10,547 nt of DNA from NCBI GenBank assembly GCA_007124075.1, contig SLFV01000170.1, forward strand, positions 1 through 10,547, in the 5' to 3' direction. Both the position numbers and the translations under genes were made by a program. The first letter of the stretch is position 1. The number at the start of each line of letters is the position of its first letter. Shown piece by piece: positions 1 to 6,545 of the stretch. The DNA comes from Roseimaritima sp. Its GTDB lineage: Bacteria; Planctomycetota; Planctomycetia; Pirellulales; Pirellulaceae. Below the pieces are notes generated by a model. It was not told the DNA's origin. It worked only from the letters and a program-made list of their open reading frames with translations, and did not search any database.

Positions 1-92
1 CGATCGGTCAGCGCGTTAGCCGAGCCAGACAAAAACCAGCGATCGAAAACGCAGTTCGCGGGCCGCTCCAGTGCACAGATAGGAGGGTGCAT

Positions 93-122
93 CAAGAGGA
101 TGACGTGGGCAAGAGGATGACG
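93..122. repeat. 13-bp direct repeat, 17-bp period
   Basis: CAAGAGGATGACG occurs at 93-105 and again, identically, at 110-122, separated by TGGG. It is about 300 bases upstream of the lipoprotein start. Spacing of 17 bp is not a whole number of helical turns, so a paired activator site is only weakly suggested. It may be a fragment of a dispersed intergenic repeat. Confidence 0.6.
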
Positions 123-409
123 CGAGACAATTGTCCCTGGAAGTTATCAGAACTTTGTCGCTTTAGGAAGCCCCGTTAGCGAATTTTGGCCCAAATAATG
201 CTGTGCCTTTTTTTCCTGTCCGGCCACCACGTGCCGCTGGCGGCGTTCCTAACCCCTCCTGCCTCTCGGAATGCTCGTTACGCCGACGACGGCAGATCAC
301 GCGTACCAGCGATGCACCCTACCAGTGAGTGTTTGGCGTTCACTATTGATCCGCCTGGGGCGTTTTACTATTGTCCTGGCTACTCTGCCAATCTGTTACC
401 CCAATGCGC

Positions 410-413
410 GAGG
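410..413 (+). promoter_or_regulatory. Shine-Dalgarno site selecting the ATG at 419
   Basis: GAGG at 410-413 is followed by a 5-base spacer and then the ATG at 419-421. This favours 419 over the in-frame TTG at 371 and ATG at 404. The 419 start also puts a short positively charged segment directly before a hydrophobic stretch and a Cys, as expected for an export signal. Confidence 0.55.
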
Positions 414-418
414 CAAGG

Positions 419-1939
419 ATGTTCGCCAACGAACCCAAGTTTGCTATCCTCTTAAGCAGCCTAACGCTTGTTTGGTCCGGCTGTCGCTCGACCCATTGGG
501 ACAACGGAATTCAGGTCAGTCAACGCGCAGCGCCATCGGCCGCAGAGGCGGACAGCCCGCGGGCACGCTTGGCCCAAATCGAACCGGTAGCCAGCCATGC
601 GGAACAGCCTGGTGACGCTGCGGTCGATCGACCGGCGGGTTCGTCAGCGGCAAAGTTCGCGACCGTTTCACTATCCGATATGGATGATGCGACAGATGCA
701 GGGACACCGGTCGCGGTGGGGGCGGATGCGGATGACGAGTTGAATGAAATCATGGAAGCGTTTCGGGACGCCGATCCGCGTGTGCGTGAGGCTGCGCGTC
801 GGCAGTTGCTGGCGACAAGGCAGACGCAGGTTCAACGCAGTCCGTTGCCCGATTTGCCGACGCGCGCCGAACTGGATCGTGATCCGTTTGCGGAGGTCGC
901 GCAGGCGTATGCGGAGGAGGCGGAAGAGGCAGCCGGCGGCAAGCCCGATAGCATGTTGCTGCCCGCCTCGCACATTGAAGAAAGCGCCGAATCGGGGGAT
1001 GCCTCGCCCCCCCCTTCCTCGCCGCAAGGGAACCCGGAGCCTGAGCCCGAATCGGTGGCTGAGCTGCAAACCGATGGCGACGATCAGGCGGAAAGGGCCG
1101 CTGCGGACCCGGCTGCGGTACCAAAGCTGGCAAGAAAAGCAGGCGAGCCCACGTCGTCGCAACCCGATCAAGACAACCTGTCTCCAGAGCCGACCGAACA
1201 GAAACGGCATGCGACAAGGGCCAATGTGGCGGAGCTGAGCGAGCAAAAGTTGGTAGCGGAACTGATTCGGCGTTGGTCGCAAGAACCTGAAGATGCCGAC
1301 CCTGCAGCGCGGATCCGTCACCAAATGCGGTTGCGAACCCTGCAGATGTTGCATGGCGACATGGAAGATGCGGTCCAAGCGGTCGCCGATATGTCTAGCA
1401 GCGAGCAAGAGTTTTTGCGGCACTATCTATTAGCAATCTGGACGACGCTTGACCCGCAAGGACACCCGGTTCCCCAGCGACGGTGGTCGGCAGCGCTACC
1501 ACATTTCCGGGAAGCGAACAGTCACCTTGCAGCGGCAACTGGTACGTTGGAAGTCCGGTCGTTGGCGTTTTGCACCGAGGTCGAATCTTTTGGACGCATT
1601 AAACCTTTCGGGTCAAATCAGTTTGCGGCGGGCAAGCAAGTGATTCTATACAGCGAGATCGATAATTTTTCCGCCGAACGGCTAAGCAATGGCTATGAGA
1701 CACACTTCCAAGGTTCGTACGAAATTTTCGATAGTTCAGGGGCCCGGGTCGCGCAAAAATTACTGCCAGCGGATCAACAGGTATGCAACAACTACCGACG
1801 CGACTACTTTATAGCGTACCGTTTGCACCTGCCCAGCCAACTGGACGACGGCCAATATCGGTTGGAGTTGACGATGGAAGATTTGAAGGGCAAAAAGTAC
1901 GGCCAATCGTCGATCGATTTTGAAATCAAGGATCCGTAA
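419..1939 (+). CDS. Predicted lipoprotein of unknown function
   Basis: 506 residues from the ATG at 419. The N-terminus has a Lys at 7, a hydrophobic core at about 8-19 and Trp-Ser-Gly-Cys at 19-22. This resembles a lipoprotein signal with Cys22 as the lipidated residue, although Trp at -3 is not canonical. Residues about 23-275 are a low-complexity linker rich in Ala, Glu, Asp, Pro and Ser, probably disordered, with one short helical stretch near 110-135 (DPRVREAARRQLL) that resembles a single HEAT-like helix. Residues about 275-506 look folded: a helical part containing LIRRW, then a mixed strand region with two Cys (in LAFCTEV and QQVCNN) and a conserved-looking QGSYEIFD segment. I do not recognise the family. 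Its stop is 5 bases before eda, so co-transcription is likely. Inferred location is the periplasmic side of a membrane. Existence of the gene is well supported, function unknown. Confidence 0.8.
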   Translation: MFANEPKFAILLSSLTLVWSGCRSTHWDNGIQVSQRAAPSAAEADSPRARLAQIEPVASHAEQPGDAAVDRPAGSSAAKFATVSLSDMDDATDAGTPVAVGADADDELNEIMEAFRDADPRVREAARRQLLATRQTQVQRSPLPDLPTRAELDRDPFAEVAQAYAEEAEEAAGGKPDSMLLPASHIEESAESGDASPPPSSPQGNPEPEPESVAELQTDGDDQAERAAADPAAVPKLARKAGEPTSSQPDQDNLSPEPTEQKRHATRANVAELSEQKLVAELIRRWSQEPEDADPAARIRHQMRLRTLQMLHGDMEDAVQAVADMSSSEQEFLRHYLLAIWTTLDPQGHPVPQRRWSAALPHFREANSHLAAATGTLEVRSLAFCTEVESFGRIKPFGSNQFAAGKQVILYSEIDNFSAERLSNGYETHFQGSYEIFDSSGARVAQKLLPADQQVCNNYRRDYFIAYRLHLPSQLDDGQYRLELTMEDLKGKKYGQSSIDFEIKDP

Positions 1940-1944
1940 CGCCG

Positions 1945-2658
1945 ATGGGCAATCAGCCGACCTCCCACTGGGACCAAGATCAGGTGCTTAAAAAGTCGGT
2001 ATTTCCTGCTGACTTGCAACAACGCCTGGCCGCTGCTGGCATCGTGGCGGTGGTGGTGATCGATCGGGAGGAGGATGCCATTCCACTTGCAGAAACTTTT
2101 GTCCAGGCTGGTTTGTCGGCGGTTGAATTGACGTTGCGTACGCCCGCGGCGCTAGGGGCGATTCGCTTGATTCGTCAACAGTTCCCGACGCTGATCGTCG
2201 GGGCGGGAACGGTGTTGCGGCCCGCCCAGGTCCAACAGGTCCAGGCTGCAGGGGCGGCCTTTGCCGTCGCCCCAGGGTTCAATCGCCGTGTGGTGCGAGC
2301 CGCCGAAGCGACGGGTCTGCCTTTCGCTCCAGGGGTCTGCACGCCTTCGGAAATCGAACAGGCTTTGGAGCGGGGTTGCCGACTGCTGAAATTTTTCCCC
2401 GCGCAGCCCCTGGGAGGCTTGTCTTATTTGACGACCTTGGCCGCACCCTACCAGCACTTGGGCGTCCAGTTCATGCCGCTTGGCGGAGTATCCCAGGCGA
2501 ACGCTGCGGAGTATCTTGCCAATCCGCTGGTGGCGGCTGTGGGTGGATCATGGCTTGCGACTCGCCAGCAAATCGCGGAGAAGAATTGGCAGTTCATTGG
2601 CGAACAAGCCCGGCTGGCCATTCAGTCCGTGCAGGCGGTACGTGGTCGCCACGACTAG
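1945..2658 (+). CDS. eda: KDPG/KHG aldolase (2-dehydro-3-deoxyphosphogluconate aldolase)
   Basis: 237 residues. Class I aldolase that splits 2-keto-3-deoxy-6-phosphogluconate into pyruvate and glyceraldehyde-3-phosphate in the Entner-Doudoroff and uronate pathways; many members also act on 4-hydroxy-2-oxoglutarate. The family signatures are in order: VELTLRT with Glu61 and Arg65 (equivalent to E. coli Glu45 and Arg49), GAGTVL at 86-91, APGFN at 109-113, GVCTPSEI at 130-137, and LLKFFPA with Schiff-base Lys149 (E. coli Lys133), then PLGGV at 178-182 and GGSWL at 200-204. The E. coli enzyme is 213 residues; the extra length here is mostly an N-terminal extension of about 16-20 residues before VFPADL. 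The start is 5 bases after the lipoprotein stop with no clear Shine-Dalgarno, suggesting translational coupling, but a start further inside cannot be excluded. Catalytic residues are complete, so it should be active. Confidence 0.93.
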   Translation: MGNQPTSHWDQDQVLKKSVFPADLQQRLAAAGIVAVVVIDREEDAIPLAETFVQAGLSAVELTLRTPAALGAIRLIRQQFPTLIVGAGTVLRPAQVQQVQAAGAAFAVAPGFNRRVVRAAEATGLPFAPGVCTPSEIEQALERGCRLLKFFPAQPLGGLSYLTTLAAPYQHLGVQFMPLGGVSQANAAEYLANPLVAAVGGSWLATRQQIAEKNWQFIGEQARLAIQSVQAVRGRHD

Positions 2659-2682
2659 TGGAACGTCAAGATTAAACTTTCC

Positions 2683-2766
2683 GGTTGTTAAGGGGTTAGC
2701 AGTCAATTGCCGGAACGGCCCTTCGGGTGCTTCGCTCCGTTGAGTCCTGACCCTTTAACCCTAACC
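2683..2766 (+). other. Long imperfect intergenic hairpin between eda and fhcB
   Basis: The left arm 2683-2697 (GGTTGTTAAGGGGTT) pairs with 2749-2766 on the same strand with a 3-base bulge (2759-2761) and three G-U pairs. As plus-strand RNA the 15 pairs are mostly intact; on the minus strand the G-U pairs become A-C mismatches, so the structure fits an eda-fhcB transcript better. The enclosed part 2714-2741 can form a second stem (AACGG with CCGTT) holding a small hairpin with a TTCG tetraloop at 2722-2725. No U-tract follows, so it is not a typical intrinsic terminator. It could be an attenuator, an RNA-processing or stability element, or a copy of a dispersed palindromic repeat. Confidence 0.5.
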
Positions 2767-2794
2767 AGCTAAAAACGGGAGCTTCGGGCCGATC

Positions 2795-4132
2795 GTGTGG
2801 ACTTGTTTCTGCTGTCCGCTGGGATGTGATGATTTGCCTGCGATGGACGCAGCCGCTGCTGTACCGCAGGAGGGTTGTTGTGCGCTGGCAAACCAAAGGC
2901 TAACCGCCTGGCGGGAAGGCAGGCTGACATCCGCAATGGTTAACGGTGCCCCCGTCCCCTTTGCCGCCGCGCTGACGGTGGCTGCGCAACAGGTTGCGAA
3001 GTCCAAGACATTCAGTGTGACCGGGCCTGGGTTGGACCTGCAACTGGCAACAAGCATGATCAAGCTGGCTGGGCGCCCCGGGGGCCAATTCCTGTTGCAG
3101 CGGACCATGACCAGCGAAGCGATCGCGACGGCGATGGGACGTGACGGTGCGACTCTGGCAACGTTGGGGGACGTCGCACAGCACGCCGATCGCGCGATCT
3201 TGATCGGCCGTCCCGCAGCAACGCTGCCGCGCTTGCGCGAGCGGTTCTTGCAGGATTGTTCCGTGCTGGAGGTTGACCTGCCGCAAACGGCGTGGTTGCC
3301 TTGGGTCCGTGCTTGTTTGCTGCGTCTGCTGCGGCAGCAAAGCCCAGGGACGCCGCTGGGTGCAGCCGTTGTGGACGACCAACTGGCCGGTGACGAAAAC
3401 ACGCCGTCGATGACCGACAGACTTGACTGGCCATCGCCGCAGCGACTGCTCCAATTTTTAGACGACGGGCGCTATCTCGCTTGGATTGTGGATCCCGTTG
3501 CTTGGCAGGGGAGCGACAGCGACTTGATTGCCGAATGGTTGATACGATTGATCGAAGCCTTCGGCGTCGGTCGACGCAGTGTGTTAGTGGCACCGGACAT
3601 GACGCAAACACTGCGTCAAGCTTTGGTTTGGCAAACAGGTTTCGCCGGTTCCGTCGGTTTTTTCTCCGCCGATTCGGCGCCACTGCCATCGTTTGCTGGG
3701 GGCGAGCAGGCGGATCAGCAAGGCTGGCTGAATCCTGCGGAACCGCAACCCCAACCGCTGGTGTTTCCGGGGGCCACCGAGTCCGTGATCCGAATCTGTC
3801 CGTCAGTCGTTGGGCCAGCCAACGACAAAGATGCAGCCTTCCCGGCGAACGCGGAACACCGCAGCGAAATAGAAATCCTCATTGGTGATCCAGGCTCGCA
3901 GCCACAACAGGCCGTGGCGGCTGCGGTGTTTTTGCCCGTCGCTTGGCCTGGGCTGACGCTGCCAGGGAATCTTGTGCGAGGCGATGGGGCGGTGACGTTG
4001 CCTCTGTATCCGCTGCCTGCGGAGCGGGCATGTCGGGTGGAATTGCCCAACGTGTTGGATGTACTGAATCAATTGATGCACGCACAACCGTCGCTGAGAA
4101 AGGCAGACGCCCCCCCGCCGCGAAGCCAGTAG
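2795..4132 (+). CDS. fhcB: Formylmethanofuran dehydrogenase-like subunit B (Fhc/Fwd complex)
   Basis: 445 residues from a GTG start; the frame has no ATG between the stop at 2762 and this GTG. The protein resembles subunit B of formylmethanofuran dehydrogenase and its bacterial counterpart, the formyltransferase/hydrolase complex, which releases formate from formyl-methanofuran in H4MPT-linked C1 oxidation. The N-terminus carries C4-x2-C7-x3-C11-D12-D13, matching the archaeal CPFCGTLCDD cluster motif, and Cys28/Cys29 sit where the fourth cluster ligand is expected. LATSMIKLAGRPGGQF (about 85-100) and ADRAILIGRP (about 130-139) align with family core segments. Where archaeal FwdB has SVCHGP with the W/Mo-binding Cys, this protein reads roughly TMTSEA, so the redox centre seems absent, as known for bacterial Fhc. 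A GGGAG about 13 bases upstream is a weak ribosome site. fhcA, C and D are not in the window. Cytoplasmic. Confidence 0.8.
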   Translation: MWTCFCCPLGCDDLPAMDAAAAVPQEGCCALANQRLTAWREGRLTSAMVNGAPVPFAAALTVAAQQVAKSKTFSVTGPGLDLQLATSMIKLAGRPGGQFLLQRTMTSEAIATAMGRDGATLATLGDVAQHADRAILIGRPAATLPRLRERFLQDCSVLEVDLPQTAWLPWVRACLLRLLRQQSPGTPLGAAVVDDQLAGDENTPSMTDRLDWPSPQRLLQFLDDGRYLAWIVDPVAWQGSDSDLIAEWLIRLIEAFGVGRRSVLVAPDMTQTLRQALVWQTGFAGSVGFFSADSAPLPSFAGGEQADQQGWLNPAEPQPQPLVFPGATESVIRICPSVVGPANDKDAAFPANAEHRSEIEILIGDPGSQPQQAVAAAVFLPVAWPGLTLPGNLVRGDGAVTLPLYPLPAERACRVELPNVLDVLNQLMHAQPSLRKADAPPPRSQ

Positions 4133-4171
4133 CGGGCGTCCGAGACAGACAGCTAATACGGACAGCAATGG
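4133..4171. other. Short gap between convergent genes fhcB and the glycosyltransferase
   Basis: Only 39 bases separate the two stop codons. A weak inverted repeat (GTCCG at 4138-4142 and CGGAC at 4159-4163, 16-base loop) is the only structure seen, with no T-run on either side. It is a poor bidirectional terminator candidate, so read-through antisense transcription is possible. Confidence 0.3.
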
Positions 4172-5434
4172 CTACCGCGTCCGTGAGCTTTCCAGGACCT
4201 TCTGGTAGACCAACGCGGTTTTGCGAGCCATCGCGTCATCGGAGAAATGCTCCGCATGTCGTTCGCATGCCGACTCCGCCATTTGTTGCCAAGCATGCTG
4301 GCCAGAGACAAGTGCGGTGATTTGTTCGGCTAGGCTGTCGGCAGAACCCGGATCGGCCAGCAATCCCTCCTGCCCGTGGCGGATCGCTTCCGGCGTCCCT
4401 TCGACCTTGGTTGCGATGACGGGCAGCGCGGCGGCCATCGCTTCTAACACGACCATCGGCAAACCTTCGCCGTACAGGCTGGGCAGAATCATCGCGTCCA
4501 GTTCCGCTAATGCCCGGGGGACATCGTCGGCAAATCCCTCAAAACGGACGCGATCGGTCAATCGCAAGTCCTGTACGAACGCCTCAATCGTTTGCTGGTA
4601 AGCAGACGATTCAAATGGGCCGATACATCGCAACTGAACATCGAAACCTTGATCGCGGATCCTCGCTAAGGCATCCAAAGCTACCTCAAGCCCTTTCCGC
4701 GGTCGCATCAGTGCCACCATTCCCAGGACCCAAGGTCGTCCCACTGCGGGAAACGACCGGCGCTGATAACGAATCGCGGGAACGCCGTTGTGGACCAGGC
4801 TGACTTGGGATTCCGACCAACCTTGCCGAAGCATTTCTTGACGCAGACTATCGGAAACGGTGATCAGGTGGCCGCAGTTCCCCAGTGACATCCGTTCCAC
4901 AAACTTGTTGACTCGATTCGCCCAGGCACGTTCGCAATCGCGCGCCGCCGGACTGTGGACATGGTAGATCCATGGGATGCGTGACCAGCGGGCAGCCAAA
5001 GACGCAATGAGCGCAGTACGCGGGGTATGCGCATGCAGCAAATCGTACCCCACGCTTTTGACCAAACGACTGACCTTGAACGCAGCCGAAAGGTCCCAGC
5101 GTGATCGCATCGGAAGCCGATATCCTGTTCCCAGCGGGTCGGTCGTGCGGTCCAATAAATCTGCGAATCGGCCCGGTTTGACAGAGGCGAAATCGGCCTG
5201 CACGCAGTACCTTGGCAAACAGCGCCCGAGGTGCGACTGCACTCGTTCGGCACCCGCGAAATGCTGGCCATTGACAACATGCAACGCCTTCAAACCCCTG
5301 GTTTGCTGTGCGTCCGAAGTGCCAGCGACGGACGAACCATCAACAGCTTCGGGTAGTGTGACTACAAGCGACGATACATCTGGCTGCGAACTGCCTAAAA
5401 CGGGGGGCCGATCCGCAGATGGCATGAGAGGCAT
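4172..5434 (-). CDS. GT4-family glycosyltransferase
   Basis: 420 residues. Retaining GT-B glycosyltransferase of family 4, which transfers a sugar from a nucleotide donor during polysaccharide, glycolipid or glycoprotein assembly. The N-terminal acceptor domain starts near residue 50 with LHVVNGQHFAGAE (the usual GGAE-type loop at 60-63), followed by HAHTPR at 134-139 and HVHSP at 158-162. The C-terminal donor domain has HNGV at 215-218, the phosphate-binding R244/K247 in LMRPRKG, and the EX7E motif at Glu323-Glu331 (YGEGLPMVVLEAMA), followed by PVIAT. All key residues are present. The first ~45 residues are Ser/Pro/Asp-rich and unlike the family; no other Met lies between there and the domain, so either this is a real extension or a GTG/CTG start inside is used. 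No membrane segment. It converges on fhcB and lies downstream of a tRNA terminator, so it needs its own promoter. Exact sugar and acceptor cannot be read from sequence. Confidence 0.88.
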   Translation of the reverse strand: MPLMPSADRPPVLGSSQPDVSSLVVTLPEAVDGSSVAGTSDAQQTRGLKALHVVNGQHFAGAERVQSHLGRCLPRYCVQADFASVKPGRFADLLDRTTDPLGTGYRLPMRSRWDLSAAFKVSRLVKSVGYDLLHAHTPRTALIASLAARWSRIPWIYHVHSPAARDCERAWANRVNKFVERMSLGNCGHLITVSDSLRQEMLRQGWSESQVSLVHNGVPAIRYQRRSFPAVGRPWVLGMVALMRPRKGLEVALDALARIRDQGFDVQLRCIGPFESSAYQQTIEAFVQDLRLTDRVRFEGFADDVPRALAELDAMILPSLYGEGLPMVVLEAMAAALPVIATKVEGTPEAIRHGQEGLLADPGSADSLAEQITALVSGQHAWQQMAESACERHAEHFSDDAMARKTALVYQKVLESSRTR

Positions 5435-5623
5435 GAGATAAACGTCCGGTGAGGGGCTCGAATCAGCAGCAGGTAGGCTAGATCAATGATCGGCCTCTTG
5501 CGTTACCTGAAACCGTAGCATGACGCCGGGCGGTTGTAGCGCGTTCCCGATACGGATTGATGATTGAGAATTCGCGGGGAGTGGATTCTGTAACGATTTT
5601 GGCGAATAACCGTTCGTATTACC
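5435..5623. other. Gap upstream of the glycosyltransferase
   Basis: The glycosyltransferase promoter should be here, because a strong terminator at 5624-5664 closes the tRNA transcript upstream. I see no convincing -35/-10 pair. An 11-base palindrome with a central A (GATCA A TGATC) lies at 5481-5491, about 50 bases before the start codon, and could be a regulator site. Short ORFs here overlap the tRNA and look spurious. Confidence 0.35.
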
Positions 5624-5664
5624 AAAAAGAAACGCCACTGAAACGAAAACGTTCCAGTGGCGTT
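5624..5664 (-). terminator. Rho-independent terminator of the tRNA-Ser gene
   Basis: Read on the minus strand, AACGCCACTG (5664-5655) pairs perfectly with CAGTGGCGTT (5640-5631). The stem continues through a G-U pair and four more pairs (AACG with CGTT) to a TTTT loop, giving a 15-bp hairpin, followed by TCTTTTT (5630-5624). The G-U pair is an A-C mismatch on the plus strand and the T-run is on one side only, so the signal acts on the minus strand. It begins 11 bases past the tRNA 3' end. Confidence 0.9.
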
Positions 5665-5675
5665 CCAGCTCGCAG

Positions 5676-5758
5676 CGGAGGGCACGGGACTCGAACCCGC
5701 AACCCATTTCTGGGCAACTGATTTCGAATCAGCCTCCTCACCAATTCGGATACCCTCC
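5676..5758 (-). tRNA. tRNA-Ser(CGA)
   Basis: 83 nt including the discriminator. The acceptor stem GGAGGGT pairs with GCCCTCC (last pair T-G). The anticodon arm GCTGA-TTCGAAA-TCAGT gives anticodon CGA, reading UCG codons. The long variable arm is a 5-bp stem (GCCCA with TGGGT) closed by a GAAA loop, as in class II serine tRNAs. The T arm is GCGGG-TTCGAGT-CCCGT. The discriminator is G73, the serine identity base. The D arm is short and slightly irregular. CCA is not encoded (the next bases are CTG), so it must be added by the CCA enzyme. The 5' 21 bases overlap the 3' end of the 164-residue gene on the same strand. Confidence 0.95.
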
Positions 5759-6232
5759 AGCAGTCGCCCCATTGTGGTCTAGCAACGAGCCAATCGTCAA
5801 GCGTGTTTCTGTGGCAGGCACTTGCAACACGATTTCCTCAGCAGAAACACTCGCCAAAAGTTCACGCAATTCAGGATCCGCGTTTAATCGCCAATCAAGG
5901 GGCTCGTCCGCATCCCCGGGCGGATCGATTGAGACAATCTCGCCTGCCGTTATCGTAATTTGCCGTGGCTGTTGCGACGTTGCCTGCCAACGCGAGAGCA
6001 ATTCGGTGATTCGGTCCTGAATCTGATCAATCCATTGCGACGGGGAGCCCGTGGGCCGCACCGATTTCCGTTCGGAGCTCGATTGCGCAGACGCTGGATT
6101 TGTCGCTCCCGCTTCCGACTTGGGGTTGGAAATCAGTTCAGAAAATGTCCCCGCCGCTGTCGCAAACTGCTTTGCGGCGACGGCACCGAGGGTGGCGATC
6201 GAACCGACCGCCATGCTGGATGCTATATTCAT
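5738..6232 (-). CDS. Hypothetical protein whose 3' end overlaps tRNA-Ser
   Basis: 164 residues, family not recognised. Residues 1-30 are Ala/Gly/Thr-rich and mildly hydrophobic (SIATLGAVAAKQFATAAG) but lack the length and charge pattern of a clear signal peptide. Residues 36-62 are a Ser/Ala-rich linker. Residues 65-83 (QWIDQIQDRITELLSRW) form an amphipathic helix. Residues 90-150 are Glu/Asp/Pro-rich with short strand-like segments (QITITAGEIVSI, EEIVLQV, TRLTIG). The last residues, GGYPNW plus the TGA stop, are encoded inside the tRNA gene. No Shine-Dalgarno precedes the ATG at 6232; the Met at residue 7 (base 6214) is an alternative start. The long open frame in a place where the other strand gives only fragments, and the same orientation as its neighbours, support it being real. 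Function unknown; it may be cytoplasmic. Confidence 0.6.
   Translation of the reverse strand: MNIASSMAVGSIATLGAVAAKQFATAAGTFSELISNPKSEAGATNPASAQSSSERKSVRPTGSPSQWIDQIQDRITELLSRWQATSQQPRQITITAGEIVSIDPPGDADEPLDWRLNADPELRELLASVSAEEIVLQVPATETRLTIGSLLDHNGATAGGYPNW
5771..5800 (-). promoter_or_regulatory. Candidate sigma-70-type promoter of tRNA-Ser
   Basis: On the minus strand TTGACG (5800-5795, five of six matches to the -35 consensus) is followed by an 18-base spacer and CACAAT (5776-5771, four of six matches to the -10). A start about 7 bases further would leave a leader of roughly 5 bases before the tRNA 5' end. The site lies inside the 3' end of the preceding protein gene, so it is also constrained by coding. 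With the terminator at 5624-5664 it would define a single-gene tRNA unit. Confidence 0.45.
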
Positions 6233-6545
6233 TGCGGTTTCTGTTGATCAGCCGAACTTCGCGTGGACGTACCAGTCAAAGCGACAACCGCTTTCTGTCG
6301 ATCATCGCTGGCACGATTCTATGGAGTGTATCGGTTATCGCGATTGTACCGATGAGGAATTTTCTGGACCCCTTTTCGATGGTCATTGCTAGCGGAAACC
6401 GGCGGTCGTGTGACCTTAGCAATCGATTCTTACGCTCCACGGCGTGCGGGGTACCGCAAACTGCCACCTCGCTGCCGGGTGACAGGACGCTGTCGGTGGG
6501 GCAATCGAGCGGGCGGGCAAACATCAATCGCCTGCTGCATCTGGA
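6233..6545. other. 313-base gap between the repeat protein and the small hypothetical gene
   Basis: Two structures stand out. The first is an 8-bp hairpin, CTGCCACC (6461-6468) with GGTGACAG (6478-6485), 9-base loop, about 60 bases past the repeat-protein stop. On the minus strand it is followed only by TTT, so it is a weak terminator candidate. The second is an interrupted palindrome ATCGGT-N12-ACCGAT at 6330-6353, containing TCGCGA at its centre, about 98 bases before the small gene. It could be an operator; on the minus strand it includes a TACAAT that resembles a -10 box but has no good -35. An 83-residue minus-strand ORF (6527-6276) fills much of the gap but has no recognisable features. 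Confidence 0.4.

Larger units (their letters stand above)
1..418. other. Left-edge region without a convincing gene
   Basis: No ORF here looks like a real protein. One plus-strand frame is open from the window edge (codons from base 3) to a TAG at 177-179. It could be the tail of an upstream gene, but its composition (many Arg, Lys and Cys, no recognisable motif) does not support that. The region holds a 13-bp direct repeat (93-105 and 110-122), an AGGAGG at 81-86 with no good start codon at the right distance, and a 10-bp perfect palindrome, GACAATTGTC, at 126-135. The promoter of the lipoprotein gene should lie here, but I see no clear -35/-10 pair with normal spacing. Confidence 0.5.

Noticed and set aside
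371..418. TTG at 371 as the start of the lipoprotein gene
   Set aside because: The ATG at 419 has a GAGG at proper distance and gives a better export signal; the extra residues would add a non-signal-like leader.
186..615. Two overlapping plus-strand ORFs (89 and 114 residues) before and across the lipoprotein start
   Set aside because: No motif or ribosome site, and the second overlaps the real gene in another frame.
671..1423. 250-residue minus-strand ORF opposite the lipoprotein gene
   Set aside because: Arg/Leu-rich composition with no motif; it is the shadow of the Ala/Glu-rich linker codons on the other strand.
2761..3689. Several overlapping minus-strand ORFs of 184-213 residues opposite fhcB
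   Set aside because: Low-complexity Ser/Ala/Arg composition and mutual overlap; fhcB has a recognisable family match on the plus strand.
5483..5772. Minus-strand ORFs of 74 and 89 residues running through the tRNA and its terminator
   Set aside because: They translate the tRNA and hairpin sequence and have no protein-like features.
6276..6527. 83-residue minus-strand ORF between the repeat protein and the 164-residue gene
   Set aside because: No recognisable sequence features, no ribosome site, and a terminator-like hairpin lies inside it. It cannot be excluded, but support is too weak.
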